NCBI GenBank assembly: GCA_000597885.1
Contig: CP004371.1
Coordinates: 4,170,501 to 4,234,500, forward strand
Reading direction: 5' to 3'
DNA length: 64,000 nt
DNA from: Flammeovirgaceae bacterium 311
GTDB taxonomy: Bacteria; Bacteroidota; Bacteroidia; Cytophagales; Cyclobacteriaceae
The position numbers and the translations under genes were made by a program. How positions within the stretch are numbered: the first letter of the stretch is position 1; every line of letters starts with the position of its first letter. The notes under the pieces were generated by a model. That model made no database searches. It saw only the letters and a list, made by a program, of their open reading frames with translations, and was not told the DNA's origin. Below, piece by piece: positions 56,046 through 64,000 of this stretch.

Positions 56046-57101
56046 ATGATTTACATAAATGCTCGCTTCTTAACACAGCCAATCACTGGTGTTCAACGCT
56101 TTGCCATAGAACTTTGCAGATCGCTAAAAAGATCATCCTACGCTGATCGCATACAGCTGGTGTGCCCTCCGAATGTACTCCATACAGAAATAGCGAAAGA
56201 GCTACAGGCACTGCCTGTTGGCAGTCGCTCCGGACATTTATGGGAGCAGTTAGATTTACCTGTTTTTCTGAAATCCAGGGGGAACCCTGTGTTAGTGAAC
56301 CTGGCAAATGCAGCGCCCCTGCTATACAATAGAAATATTGTAACCATTCATGACCTCTCCGTTTATCAGAGTTCAAAATGGTTTTCATTTACTTACCGTT
56401 CTTTTTATAAAGCTGTAACTCCTGTGATTGTAAGTAAGGCACTGAAGGTTGTTACAGTAAGCAATTCAATAAAAAAAGAACTTGTAGATCGTTTAAATCT
56501 CAGGGAAGATAAGGTAGAAGTGATTTATAATGGGATATCAGAACTTTTTCTTTCTGGCGTTCCTGCAGAAAACAATAAAGAGAATTATATACTAACGGTA
56601 AGTTCTATTGACCCGCGTAAAAACATTCTCTCGCTTGTAAGGGCCTTTATAAAGGCCGATGTAAAAGACCATGATCTGTACATTATAGGAGGAAAAGCTG
56701 CTGTTTTTTCTGGTTCAGGTCTCGAAAGAGAGGTAATGGGCAGATCTGATATAAAATTATTAGGGCGTGTATCTGATGAGGAGCTCCTAAGGCTTTATTC
56801 ACGGGCAAAATTATTTGTGTACCTGTCGTTGTACGAAGGTTTTGGAATTCCTAATGTAGAGGCAATGGCTATGGGGGTACCGGTACTCACTTCAAACATT
56901 AGTTCGATAAAAGAAGTATGCAGTGATGCAGTTAGCTATGTAGATCCTTTAGATGTTGACGAGGCTTCCAATGAAATCAAAAGACTGGTGGGCAGCACTC
57001 ATGCACAAAAAGAATTATCTGTTCTTGGGCTTGAACGCAGCAAGCTATTCCGTTGGGAATATGCTGGAGAGAAGATGCTGAAATTGTTATTTCATGAGTA
57101 G
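56046..57101 (+). CDS. Family 4 glycosyltransferase
   Basis: This 351-residue GT-B enzyme starts YINARFLTQPITGVQRFAIEL, a pattern seen in mannosyltransferase-like GT4 proteins. It has ILTVSSIDPRKNILSLVRAF and the donor-binding SLYEGFGIPNVEAMAMGVPVL with the ExxxxxxxE arrangement. VTVSNSIKKELVDRLNL lies at the domain boundary. It should transfer a sugar to the lipid-linked unit with retention. The stop overlaps the next gene by eight bases. Confidence 0.93.
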   Translation: MIYINARFLTQPITGVQRFAIELCRSLKRSSYADRIQLVCPPNVLHTEIAKELQALPVGSRSGHLWEQLDLPVFLKSRGNPVLVNLANAAPLLYNRNIVTIHDLSVYQSSKWFSFTYRSFYKAVTPVIVSKALKVVTVSNSIKKELVDRLNLREDKVEVIYNGISELFLSGVPAENNKENYILTVSSIDPRKNILSLVRAFIKADVKDHDLYIIGGKAAVFSGSGLEREVMGRSDIKLLGRVSDEELLRLYSRAKLFVYLSLYEGFGIPNVEAMAMGVPVLTSNISSIKEVCSDAVSYVDPLDVDEASNEIKRLVGSTHAQKELSVLGLERSKLFRWEYAGEKMLKLLFHE

Positions 57102-58335
57102 CGTCTATAAAACAAAAGTTTTACCCCAGCATTGGGTAGTAACTTTATTAGGCATGTTTGCCTTTTTTATACCCCTTCATCGTACTGCCGCGATGGTATC
57201 GCTGATACTAGCAATAGTTGTTTATTTGGTAACCAAACAGTTCAAAGAACCAATCATTAGTAGATCAGCAATTGTTCTTGCTCCAACGCTACTGTATGTA
57301 TTATATTTTTTTAACCTGCTGTTCCATTATTCGCCAGCCACAAGCTGGTTTCCTCTTGAAAAGAAGATACTCTTACTCCTCTTTCCGGTTTTTGTCTACT
57401 TTGTGAATGTTAGTTCCCGGCAGCTTCTTCAGCTATTGATCTTCTTTATAGCTGGCTGTGCTATTTTTACCTTCCTATCTATCTATAATGCATATGTCTT
57501 CTATAACTTACCAACACAACATTTTGAACTTGTTCATTTACCACATCAGCTTGCGATAGATCTTCATGCACCTTATTTGTCGCTACTGCTAACCTTAGCT
57601 AACTTCAGTATACTTTATATAGTCAGGAGCCAGAAGCGTTTTTACCTGAGTCTGCTTTTGGTGTTTTACTTTACAGTTTTGATCATTATAATTTCTTCAA
57701 GAACTGCTTTTATTCTAAACCTGTTAGTGTTGTTTGCCTTCTTGTTTGATAGAGCAGTAAGCCTGAAAAGAGAAAAGGTATTCTATATATCATCTGTAAT
57801 TTTTTTGTTCGGAGTATTCCTGTTGTTTATGTCTTATGGTCACATGCAGGAAAGATTCATGTCTGTATTCAGAGGCAGTGGTGAGGGTGTGTCGGAAAGG
57901 CTTCTCGTTTATAAAGCGGCAATTGCAATAATTTCTGATTTTCCGTTGTCGGGCGTTGGCGTTCAGCATGTGCAGGATGTATTGGTGCAGTACTATATGC
58001 AATTTGATTATGCTCCTTCAATGTATGTTCTTAATCCCCATAATGAGTATTTGTATAGTGGTGTTGCAATGGGCGTTTTAGGTATTTGTTTCATGTTAGC
58101 CATGCTGCTAACTCCTATTTACCTTTGTTTTAAAAATGGCAGGTTTTTGCTCATGCTCCCATACATTATCTTTGCAGTAGCATTTCTTACCGAAGTTCTT
58201 TTAGAAAGATTCTGGGGAGTTGCTTCATTCGTTTTATTTTATACTCTTTTTATACGCTTATCATCGGAATCAAAGCCTATTTTACAGGATACAGCCTCTG
58301 AAAAATTATTAATCAATGTTGCCAAATATCAATAA
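57094..58335 (+). CDS. O-antigen ligase/polymerase-family membrane protein
   Basis: This 413-residue protein has about 11 hydrophobic segments. ISSRTAFILNLLVLFAFL and, near residue 310, VLNPHNEYLYSGVAMGVLG match the Wzy_C/WaaL ligase family (the conserved NPHNEYL motif and periplasmic loop). It could ligate the finished polymer to a lipid or polymerise it. The other wzy-like gene at 54.7 kb lacks NPHNEYL, so this is the better ligase candidate. It overlaps both neighbours (8 and 20 bases). Confidence 0.82.
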   Translation: MSSVYKTKVLPQHWVVTLLGMFAFFIPLHRTAAMVSLILAIVVYLVTKQFKEPIISRSAIVLAPTLLYVLYFFNLLFHYSPATSWFPLEKKILLLLFPVFVYFVNVSSRQLLQLLIFFIAGCAIFTFLSIYNAYVFYNLPTQHFELVHLPHQLAIDLHAPYLSLLLTLANFSILYIVRSQKRFYLSLLLVFYFTVLIIIISSRTAFILNLLVLFAFLFDRAVSLKREKVFYISSVIFLFGVFLLFMSYGHMQERFMSVFRGSGEGVSERLLVYKAAIAIISDFPLSGVGVQHVQDVLVQYYMQFDYAPSMYVLNPHNEYLYSGVAMGVLGICFMLAMLLTPIYLCFKNGRFLLMLPYIIFAVAFLTEVLLERFWGVASFVLFYTLFIRLSSESKPILQDTASEKLLINVAKYQ

Positions 58336-59455
58336 AGCTGCTCTGGTCCATGACTGGCTTATTACAGAGGGTGGTGCTGAAAAATGCGTTCAGTCCTTTC
58401 TGAATGTAAACCCCAACTTTGAGCTTTATTCCCTGATCGATTTCTTTTCTGATGAATACCGGCAGCGGATGTTGCAGGGCAAATATGCGCATACCAGTTT
58501 TATCCAGAAATTGCCAACTGCTAAATCAAACCATCGTAAATTTCTGCCCCTATTTCCTCTGGCAGTAGAGCAGTTTAATCTTACGGAGTACGATCTGATC
58601 TTATCTTCTTCTACGTCGGTTTCAAAAGGTGTGTTAACGCATAGCAATCAGTTGCATATATGTTACTGCCATTCTCCAATGCGCTATGCCTGGGACTTAT
58701 ACTATCAGTATTTAGAGGAGGCTGGTTTAAACAAGGGTGTAAAAGCGTGGCTGGCTAAATATATGCTACATCGCATGCGTACGTGGGATATTATCAGTAC
58801 CAATCGTGTAGATCATTTCATTGCAAACTCATACTTCATTGCCAGGCGTATCAAGAAGGTATACCGGCGGGATGCCGATGTAATTTACCCGCCAGTTGAT
58901 ACGGCTGCTTTTAAGCTGCATGAAAATAAGGAGGAATTCTACCTTACTGCTTCCAGAATGGTTCCCTATAAAAAGATTGATATTATAGTGGAAGCTTTTA
59001 GCCACATGCCGGATAAAAAGCTGGTCGTTATTGGCAGTGGACCTGATTATGATAAGATAAAAGCTAAGGCTACAAAAAATGTTGAACTTTTAGGGTACCA
59101 GCCCTTCGAGGAGCTAAAGCATTATATGCAACGGGCTAAAGCTTTTATCTTTGCGGCAGAAGAAGATTTTGGTATTATTCCGGTAGAGGCCCAGGCATGC
59201 GGTACACCTGTGATAGCCTATGGCAGGGGAGGAAGCCTCGAAACTGTGTCGGCACCCCATACCGGGCTCTTTTTTTACGAGCAAACAGCAAAAGCAATAG
59301 GGGAGGCTGTGAAAGTTTTTGAAGCGCATAAAGTAAGTTTTGACCCCTTTAACATTCGCCAGCATGCAGAGAAATTCAGTGCTAAACGCTTTGAGGAACA
59401 GATTAAAGACTACATAAGCATCAAATATCAAGATTTCCTAACAAAAGGCTCTTGA
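58316..59455 (+). CDS. Family 4 glycosyltransferase
   Basis: This 379-residue GT-B enzyme starts AALVHDWLITEGGAEKCVQSF. It has YCHSPMRYAWDLYYQYLE in the acceptor domain, LTASRMVPYKKIDIIVEAF, and AAEEDFGIIPVEAQACGTPVIAYGRGG in the donor site. The pattern matches mannosyl/rhamnosyl-transferase-type GT4 proteins (WbaZ-like). It is coupled to the membrane protein upstream by a 20-base overlap. A 100-base gap follows before the initiating transferase gene. Confidence 0.94.
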   Translation: MLPNINKAALVHDWLITEGGAEKCVQSFLNVNPNFELYSLIDFFSDEYRQRMLQGKYAHTSFIQKLPTAKSNHRKFLPLFPLAVEQFNLTEYDLILSSSTSVSKGVLTHSNQLHICYCHSPMRYAWDLYYQYLEEAGLNKGVKAWLAKYMLHRMRTWDIISTNRVDHFIANSYFIARRIKKVYRRDADVIYPPVDTAAFKLHENKEEFYLTASRMVPYKKIDIIVEAFSHMPDKKLVVIGSGPDYDKIKAKATKNVELLGYQPFEELKHYMQRAKAFIFAAEEDFGIIPVEAQACGTPVIAYGRGGSLETVSAPHTGLFFYEQTAKAIGEAVKVFEAHKVSFDPFNIRQHAEKFSAKRFEEQIKDYISIKYQDFLTKGS

Positions 59456-59555
59456 TGTTAAAACACAGAACGTTATGTAATTTTTTCAGTAATTCAGAAT
59501 AAGAAATTATTATATCCTTCGTTAATTTGCAGGCCCTTAAAATAACAGAAGGCAT

Positions 59556-60926
59556 ATGGCGGTCCACAGGTACTCTAGGTTTTTAAACTCTTTTCAGATT
59601 CTGGGTGATTTGGCGGTTCTTAACCTTGCCTTTATACTTGCCTATTTTCTGAAGTTTGGTAACAGTGACTTTTTAGATAGCCACTTATACGGAGAGCTGT
59701 ATTACTTTTTTAACATCAGCTGGCTGGTGTTAACTGCGCTTTACAAGCCATTCCAGATTGCCCGTACAGAGGTACTGTCAAAGGTACTACGAAGGCAGTT
59801 TAGCCTTATTATAATCCATTTATTAGTAATAACTGCTTTCCTCTTCATCGGGAAAAAAATCGATTACTCCAGGGAGCACCTGATTCTTACTTTTGCGCTG
59901 CTTGTTCTGATAGATTTTGGGTGGAAAGGGCTGTTCTTTTACGGACTGCAGTCTTACAGAAGCTATGGCTACAATACCAGGAATGTGGTGGTAATGGGGT
60001 ATGGCGATCTGGCAGAAGAGTTAAAAAAACACTTTGATGAACATCCGGAGTATGGCTATAAGCTTTTAGGCTTTTTCGACAATAACAGATCCGGACAGAG
60101 TATTTTAGGCAAAATGGATGACCTTAAAAATTATGCCCTGCAAAATGAGATTGATGAAATTTACTGCTGCCTGCCCTATGTGCGCTATACGAAAGTAAAA
60201 GAGCTTTTAGATTTTGCTGATGCAAATATCATCAAAGTAAAACTAATTGCGGATTTCAGGGGCTTCTCGCAAAAGGGCTTTAAGCTTGAGCGTTATGACA
60301 ATATCCCGGTGCTTAACATTACAGCGATACCCCTGGATGAGGTAAAAAACCGTGTGTTGAAGCGTGCCTTTGATGTTGCTTTTTCATTGGGTGTTTTGGC
60401 TGTAATCAGTCCTTTTTTGCTGATGGTAGCCTTGATCATCAAGCTTACTTCCAGAGGACCTATATTCTTTGTGCAGGAAAGAATTGGTAAAGATGGCCAG
60501 CCATTTAACATATACAAATTCCGCAGCATGCGTATTGATGCCGAGAAGTTTGGGCCGGCCCTTTCCTCAACGAATGATCCGCGCATTACCTGTTGGGGCA
60601 GATTTATGCGTAAAACACGTATAGATGAGCTGCCACAGTTTTTCAATGTGCTGAAGGGTGATATGGCGATTGTAGGTCCGCGTCCGGAAAGACAGTACTG
60701 GATCAACCAGATCATTGAAACATCTCCCCATTATAAGCGCCTGTTACGTGTGAAGCCGGGAATAACTTCACTGGGGCAGGTTAAATTTGGCTATGCTGAA
60801 AATGTAGGAGAAATGTTAAAGCGCTTGCGTTACGATTTACTTTATATTGATAATGCTTCTCTTGCGCTTGACATTAGGGTGATGATCCTCACAGCCATGG
60901 TGATGATTCAGGGTAAGGGAAAATAA
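59556..60926 (+). CDS. Polyprenyl-phosphate sugar-1-phosphate transferase (initiating enzyme)
   Basis: This enzyme starts repeat-unit synthesis by moving a sugar-1-phosphate onto undecaprenyl phosphate. The 456-residue protein has four N-terminal membrane segments (about residues 10-130) and a Rossmann-like central domain with VVMGYGDLAEEL. A last membrane segment follows near 275-295, and then the catalytic domain with GPIFFVQERIGKDGQPF, YKFRSM and the DELPQFFNVLKGDMAIVGPRPER block. It is WcaJ/WbaP-like. The gene is last in the cluster, followed by a strong terminator. Confidence 0.94.
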   Translation: MAVHRYSRFLNSFQILGDLAVLNLAFILAYFLKFGNSDFLDSHLYGELYYFFNISWLVLTALYKPFQIARTEVLSKVLRRQFSLIIIHLLVITAFLFIGKKIDYSREHLILTFALLVLIDFGWKGLFFYGLQSYRSYGYNTRNVVVMGYGDLAEELKKHFDEHPEYGYKLLGFFDNNRSGQSILGKMDDLKNYALQNEIDEIYCCLPYVRYTKVKELLDFADANIIKVKLIADFRGFSQKGFKLERYDNIPVLNITAIPLDEVKNRVLKRAFDVAFSLGVLAVISPFLLMVALIIKLTSRGPIFFVQERIGKDGQPFNIYKFRSMRIDAEKFGPALSSTNDPRITCWGRFMRKTRIDELPQFFNVLKGDMAIVGPRPERQYWINQIIETSPHYKRLLRVKPGITSLGQVKFGYAENVGEMLKRLRYDLLYIDNASLALDIRVMILTAMVMIQGKGK

Positions 60927-60971
60927 CAGTCTGATTTCCTTGTCTGGAAATTCTGATGTTGAAACATATAA

Positions 60972-61005
60972 AAAAGGTCCTGGAACTGCTCCAGGACCTT
61001 TTTTT
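60972..61005 (+). terminator. Strong intrinsic terminator at the end of the polysaccharide cluster
   Basis: AGGTCCTGGA (60975-60984) pairs perfectly with TCCAGGACCT (60990-60999), extended by A/T pairs and followed by a run of seven T. It is 45 bases past the last stop of the cluster and works best on the plus strand. Confidence 0.93.
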
Positions 61006-61097
61006 GCCTGCTCCCATAATTCAAGTTCAACCCATATGAGCCATTTTTATGATCTGCCATTGATTGAAATAAGATTGGTGTGCTATAGCTGAAAAGA

Positions 61098-61131
61098 AAG
61101 AAGGGACTGCTGATCGTCAGCAGTCCCTTTT
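61098..61131 (-). terminator. Hairpin terminator downstream of aspartate kinase
   Basis: GGGACTGCTGA (61103-61113) pairs with TCAGCAGTCCC (61117-61127) around a three-base loop. On the minus strand it is followed by TTCTTTCTTTTC, on the plus strand by TTTTGAC. It lies just beyond the lysC stop and probably serves that gene. Confidence 0.75.
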
Positions 61132-61161
61132 GACATTTTTGGCAGGCTCGCTGGCCTGCTC

Positions 61162-62481
61162 CTACTCTATGAACAGCCTTTTATGTAAGCTTTGCAGGGC
61201 ATCTGTTTTGTACTGTGATGGGATGAGCAGCGACAGGTTGTGCCTGCTGCCACCATAGGAGATCATACGGACCGGCAGGTGCTGCACAGCCTCAAGTGCC
61301 TGGGCAGCTTTGCCGCGCTGGGCTATCAGGTTATAGCCAGCCATACAGATAATGGTTTGGTTCTCATCTACCTCTACGGTACCGTAAGGGCTAAGGGCTT
61401 CTTTTATTGCCGGAAGGTTGGAGGCATCGTCAATAGTAAGCGATACGGCCACCTCCGAGGTGGTAATCATGTCGATAGGGGTACGCTGCTGCTCAAAAAC
61501 CTCAAACACACGACGCAGGAAACCATAGGCCATTAACATGCGGCCGCTTCTGATTTTGATGGCTGTAATGCCATCCTTTGCGGCAATGGCCCTGATGCCA
61601 GCCTCTTCTGCTGTTGCACTGATCAGCGTTCCCTCGTCCTGAGGCTTCATGGTATTCAGCAAACGCACAGGTATATTATACTTCTGGGCAGGTAAGATGC
61701 TGCTGGGGTGCAGAATCTTGGCGCCAAAATAAGCCAGCTCTGCGGCTTCATCGAAAGACATATGTGCCAGCGGTTTTGTATTGGCCACTACGCGGGGATC
61801 GTTGTTGTGCATGCCACTGATGTCTGTCCAGATCTGGACCTCATCTGCTTTTATCGCGGCGCCTACCAGGGAAGCCGTGTAATCGCTGCCACCCCTGCGC
61901 AGGTTATCTATTTCGCCGCGGTGGTTGCGGCAAATGTAGCCCTGTGTAATATATATGCCGGAAGGATTCTCTCCCAGCAGCGGAAGTGCCAGATCCCGTA
62001 TTGTCTCTATCTCGGGTTCTCCCCACTGGTCTATCCGCATAAAATCAAGTGCAGGCAGTAGCGTAGATTTAATATCCCGCTCCTGCAAAAAAGCAGAGAA
62101 TAAGCGTGTTGAGAGTAATTCTCCCTGGGCCAGTGCCTCTTTTTCCTCTACAATGCCAAAGCCTTCCTTGCTAAGCAGCCGCTCGAGCCAGCCAAAATGA
62201 TCCTGGAGTATCTGATTGCCTTGCTGCCTGCCCGCTTCTGTCCTGAGCAGCTCCGGTACAAATGCCAGGTATTTCTCCTGCAGCTGATCCAGCTGAATAA
62301 GGGCTTTGTTGTTGCGACCTTCTGTGGCCAGCGCAGACATTTCTACCAGGGCATTGGTTGTGCCCGATACAGCCGATAATACCACCACCACCGGTTGTGG
62401 TTGCCGAAGGGTTAGTTCTGCAACAGTGCTCATCCGCTCGGGGCTGCCTACCGAGGTGCCTCCGAATTTAATTACTCTCAT
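61162..62481 (-). CDS. lysC: Aspartate kinase
   Basis: Aspartate kinase phosphorylates aspartate, the first step to lysine, threonine and methionine. The 439-residue monofunctional form has the start VIKFGGTSVGSPERM, RRGGSDYTASLVGAAI (about residues 197-212) and IWTDISGMHNNDPRVV. Two ACT-like domains make up the last third, so feedback control by an end product is expected. It starts seven bases after the ribH stop on the same strand. Confidence 0.95.
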   Translation of the reverse strand: MRVIKFGGTSVGSPERMSTVAELTLRQPQPVVVVLSAVSGTTNALVEMSALATEGRNNKALIQLDQLQEKYLAFVPELLRTEAGRQQGNQILQDHFGWLERLLSKEGFGIVEEKEALAQGELLSTRLFSAFLQERDIKSTLLPALDFMRIDQWGEPEIETIRDLALPLLGENPSGIYITQGYICRNHRGEIDNLRRGGSDYTASLVGAAIKADEVQIWTDISGMHNNDPRVVANTKPLAHMSFDEAAELAYFGAKILHPSSILPAQKYNIPVRLLNTMKPQDEGTLISATAEEAGIRAIAAKDGITAIKIRSGRMLMAYGFLRRVFEVFEQQRTPIDMITTSEVAVSLTIDDASNLPAIKEALSPYGTVEVDENQTIICMAGYNLIAQRGKAAQALEAVQHLPVRMISYGGSRHNLSLLIPSQYKTDALQSLHKRLFIE

Positions 62482-62488
62482 CTTGCTT

Positions 62489-62980
62489 TTATTCTAGGTT
62501 TTGTTTTAGGCCTAACATTTTTACTGCTGTAATAGCGGCTTCGTCGCCTTTATTGCCATGCTTTCCGCCTGCCCTGTCCAGTGCCTGCTGGTGTGTATTG
62601 GGAGTGAGTACACCAAATATTACTGGCTTGTTGTATTTCAAGCTCACATTAGTAATGCCATGGGCAACGGCATCGCAAATAAAATCAAAGTGCCGGGTTT
62701 CTCCCTGAATTACACAGCCAAGGCAAATCACGGCATCTATATCAGCGCGTTCTGCCATCCACTGGGCACCCAGGCTCAGCTCATAGCTGCCCGGAACTGT
62801 CTGGCTCACAATATTTTTTTCTTTGGCACCATGCTCTAGCAGGGTTTGGTAGGCGCCATGATAAAGCGCCTCTGTTACCTCATCATTCCACTCCGATACA
62901 ATAATGCCAAAGCGTTTGCTTCCGATATCTACAAGATTTTTATTGCTGTAGGAGCTTAGGTTTTTTAAAGATGATGCCAT
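62489..62980 (-). CDS. ribH: 6,7-Dimethyl-8-ribityllumazine synthase
   Basis: RibH condenses 3,4-dihydroxybutanone phosphate with 5-amino-6-ribitylamino-uracil in riboflavin synthesis. The 163-residue protein has FGIIVSEWNDEVTEAL, the VPGSYELSLGAQW substrate loop, LGCVIQGETRHFDFI with the catalytic His, and PVIFGVLTPNTHQQALDRAGGKHGNKG. It assembles into icosahedral or pentameric shells. No FMN-riboswitch-like leader was recognised in the 185 bases before it. Confidence 0.96.
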   Translation of the reverse strand: MASSLKNLSSYSNKNLVDIGSKRFGIIVSEWNDEVTEALYHGAYQTLLEHGAKEKNIVSQTVPGSYELSLGAQWMAERADIDAVICLGCVIQGETRHFDFICDAVAHGITNVSLKYNKPVIFGVLTPNTHQQALDRAGGKHGNKGDEAAITAVKMLGLKQNLE

Positions 62981-63106
62981 ATAAATTAGTAGTAATGTTG
63001 TGGGTAGTGGGTATTTGTACTGCTGTAAGAGCTAAATGTTAATGATAGGCAGAAGTAGATTTTGGTTTTGCTCCTTCACGCACTGTTTTAAGACTAGCAT
63101 AAAAAT

Positions 63107-63144
63107 GAAAAAGGGATAAAGTGTCTGGCACCTTATCCCTTTTG
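63107..63144 (-). terminator. Intrinsic terminator after the TPR gene
   Basis: AAAAAGGGATAA (63108-63119) pairs with TTATCCCTTTT (63133-63143). On the minus strand it is followed by TTTTTCATTTTT. It lies 22 bases beyond the TPR stop, before ribH. Confidence 0.82.
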
Positions 63145-63165
63145 TAAAATTATTATACAAAGAGC

Positions 63166-63876
63166 TTATTTCGATGCCATAGCCTCGAGTTTAGCCTTTT
63201 GTTTTCGGGCATTCTCGTACTCATTGGCACCGTAGTATTTCTCTGTTATTTCAGTATAACGCTCTAATGCAGCCTGGTTGTTACCAGCCAGTTCATGGGC
63301 AATAGCAGCTTTCTCCAGGTAAATAGGAGAAAAGAACTTATTGGTTTTGTAGTTGGCAGCTTCACTGTAAAGTTCAGCGGCTTTGCCATACTGCTTAAGC
63401 TCCATATAAGCATCGCCGGTAAGGGCGTATGCCCGCGCCTGCACCAGCAAATCATCAGAGCTGAAGTCTTCCAGATAATCAATGGCTTGCTGATACTCAC
63501 CTTTTTTAAGGTAGATCAGGCCTGTATAAAACTGTGCCAGGTTACCGGCATCAGTACTGCCATAATTATTTGCAATCTCAAGAAAGCCGGGATAGTTACC
63601 ATCTCCTTTAAGTGCGCGGTCAAGATCGTCGGCCTCAAAATAAAATTGAGCCTGGAACATCTCTTCCTGTGCCTGTTGGCTTTGCCTGTCTTGCCAATAG
63701 TTGTAAGCAAAAAGGCCGGCTATGGCCAGAGCGATAATACCGCCCAAGATGAAAACCCATTTGCGATTCTTTTCGAAAAAAGCCTCTCCACGAGTTAATC
63801 GTTCACGAAGCGCCTCGGGGCTCTCATACACATGCTCTTGCTCCGGCTTGTTCGGTCTACTTTGTTTTACTGCCAT
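63166..63876 (-). CDS. Membrane-anchored tetratricopeptide repeat protein
   Basis: This 236-residue protein has a charged N-terminus with an ESPEALRERLTRGEAFFEK stretch and one membrane segment (about residues 39-60, VFILGGIIALAIAGLFAYNYW). Four or five TPR-like helical pairs follow, such as AQFYTGLIYLKKGEYQQAIDYLEDF and ARAYALTGDAYMELKQYGKAAELY. The layout is like YfgM/ancillary SecYEG-interactor proteins and is a scaffold rather than an enzyme. It is upstream of ribH, as seen in other Bacteroidota, but the link is unclear. Confidence 0.85.
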   Translation of the reverse strand: MAVKQSRPNKPEQEHVYESPEALRERLTRGEAFFEKNRKWVFILGGIIALAIAGLFAYNYWQDRQSQQAQEEMFQAQFYFEADDLDRALKGDGNYPGFLEIANNYGSTDAGNLAQFYTGLIYLKKGEYQQAIDYLEDFSSDDLLVQARAYALTGDAYMELKQYGKAAELYSEAANYKTNKFFSPIYLEKAAIAHELAGNNQAALERYTEITEKYYGANEYENARKQKAKLEAMASK

Positions 63877-63895
63877 TACAAACTAATTAAGGCTG

Positions 63896-63903
63896 CAAAT
63901 GTA
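63896..63903 (-). promoter_or_regulatory. Predicted -7 element for the TPR gene
   Basis: On the minus strand TACATTTG, followed by C, matches TAnnTTTG exactly, about 20 bases before the ATG at 63876. A clear -33 element is not seen. Confidence 0.5.
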
Positions 63904-63936
63904 CTAATTATCCCTAAATTATTTAAGATTTTTTTA

Positions 63937-64000
63937 TTAATCATTGATAAAGGGATAGTCCTCTTGTGCATAAACGTCTGTAAAGGCCTCAGACGCATCT
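63937..64000 (-). CDS. C-terminal fragment of an unidentified protein
   Basis: Reading on the minus strand from the right edge, an open frame of 20 codons ends at TAA (63939-63937), with the last residues AQEDYPFIND. The rest lies outside the window. It is too short to identify, and the open frame could be chance, but it is the only reasonable explanation for coding sequence before the TPR promoter. Confidence 0.35.
   Translation of the reverse strand, partial: DASEAFTDVYAQEDYPFIND

Overview
The window reads as a chromosomal segment of a Bacteroidota bacterium, most likely of the Cytophagales type. The support is the gene order nadK / DUF6089-type barrels / uppS / bamA / two Skp (OmpH) genes, the mreBCD-PBP2-rodA block, CcmF/CcsA-type cytochrome maturation genes, and the Bacteroidota -7 promoter element TAnnTTTG upstream of several genes. 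Gene density is high, and no rRNA, tRNA, CRISPR array, insertion sequence or phage gene was seen.

Region 1 (1-11.3 kb, + strand) is housekeeping and envelope biogenesis: the tail of an unidentified gene, pabA/trpG, an alpha/beta hydrolase, a CBS-domain protein, NAD kinase, two DUF6089-like outer-membrane proteins, UppS, BamA, two Skp-like chaperones, an intrinsic terminator, an LD-carboxypeptidase and a PorT-like barrel.

Region 2 (11.4-31.9 kb, - strand) holds an NhaD-type antiporter; a Glu/Leu/Phe/Val dehydrogenase with anhydro-MurNAc kinase and a membrane-anchored MutS homologue; rodA, PBP2, mreD, mreC and mreB; purH and purN; a UbiA-type prenyltransferase; a DUF2520 protein; and ccmF, ccmE, ccmD, ccmC and ccmB. 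CcmE carries CxxxY in place of HxxxY, which resembles the variant 'System I*' maturation type.

Region 3 (32.2-60.9 kb, almost all + strand) is a large surface-polysaccharide cluster, visibly AT-richer from about 41 kb. It has a NeuC-like epimerase; a Gfo/Idh oxidoreductase + acyltransferase + aminotransferase set; a Wzz-like protein on the opposite strand; a WbpE/WbpD/WbpB set in mirror order; three tandem WxcM/FdtA-type cupins; an ATP-grasp/SDR/HAD trio; an FdtB-like aminotransferase; a Wzx flippase; six glycosyltransferases; an asparagine-synthase-like amidotransferase; two polymerase/ligase-type membrane proteins; and a polyprenyl-phosphate sugar-1-phosphate transferase at the end. Together these describe a Wzx/Wzy-type pathway: modified nucleotide sugars are made (di-N-acetylated uronic acid and 3-amino-3,6-dideoxyhexose types), loaded on undecaprenyl phosphate, extended, flipped and polymerised. 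UppS in region 1 makes the lipid carrier precursor. Some expected enzymes (RmlA/RmlB, WbpA/WbpI, NeuB/NeuA, Wza/Wzc) are not in the window.

Region 4 (61-64 kb, - strand) holds two strong hairpins, aspartate kinase, lumazine synthase, a membrane-anchored TPR protein and the tail of one more gene.

The main oddities are the CcmE variant, the three cupins (one lacking the second active-site-type His), the mirrored sugar modules around wzz, the ATP-grasp/SDR/HAD trio, and a 51-codon ORF with a strong Shine-Dalgarno that overlaps a glycosyltransferase start by ATGA.
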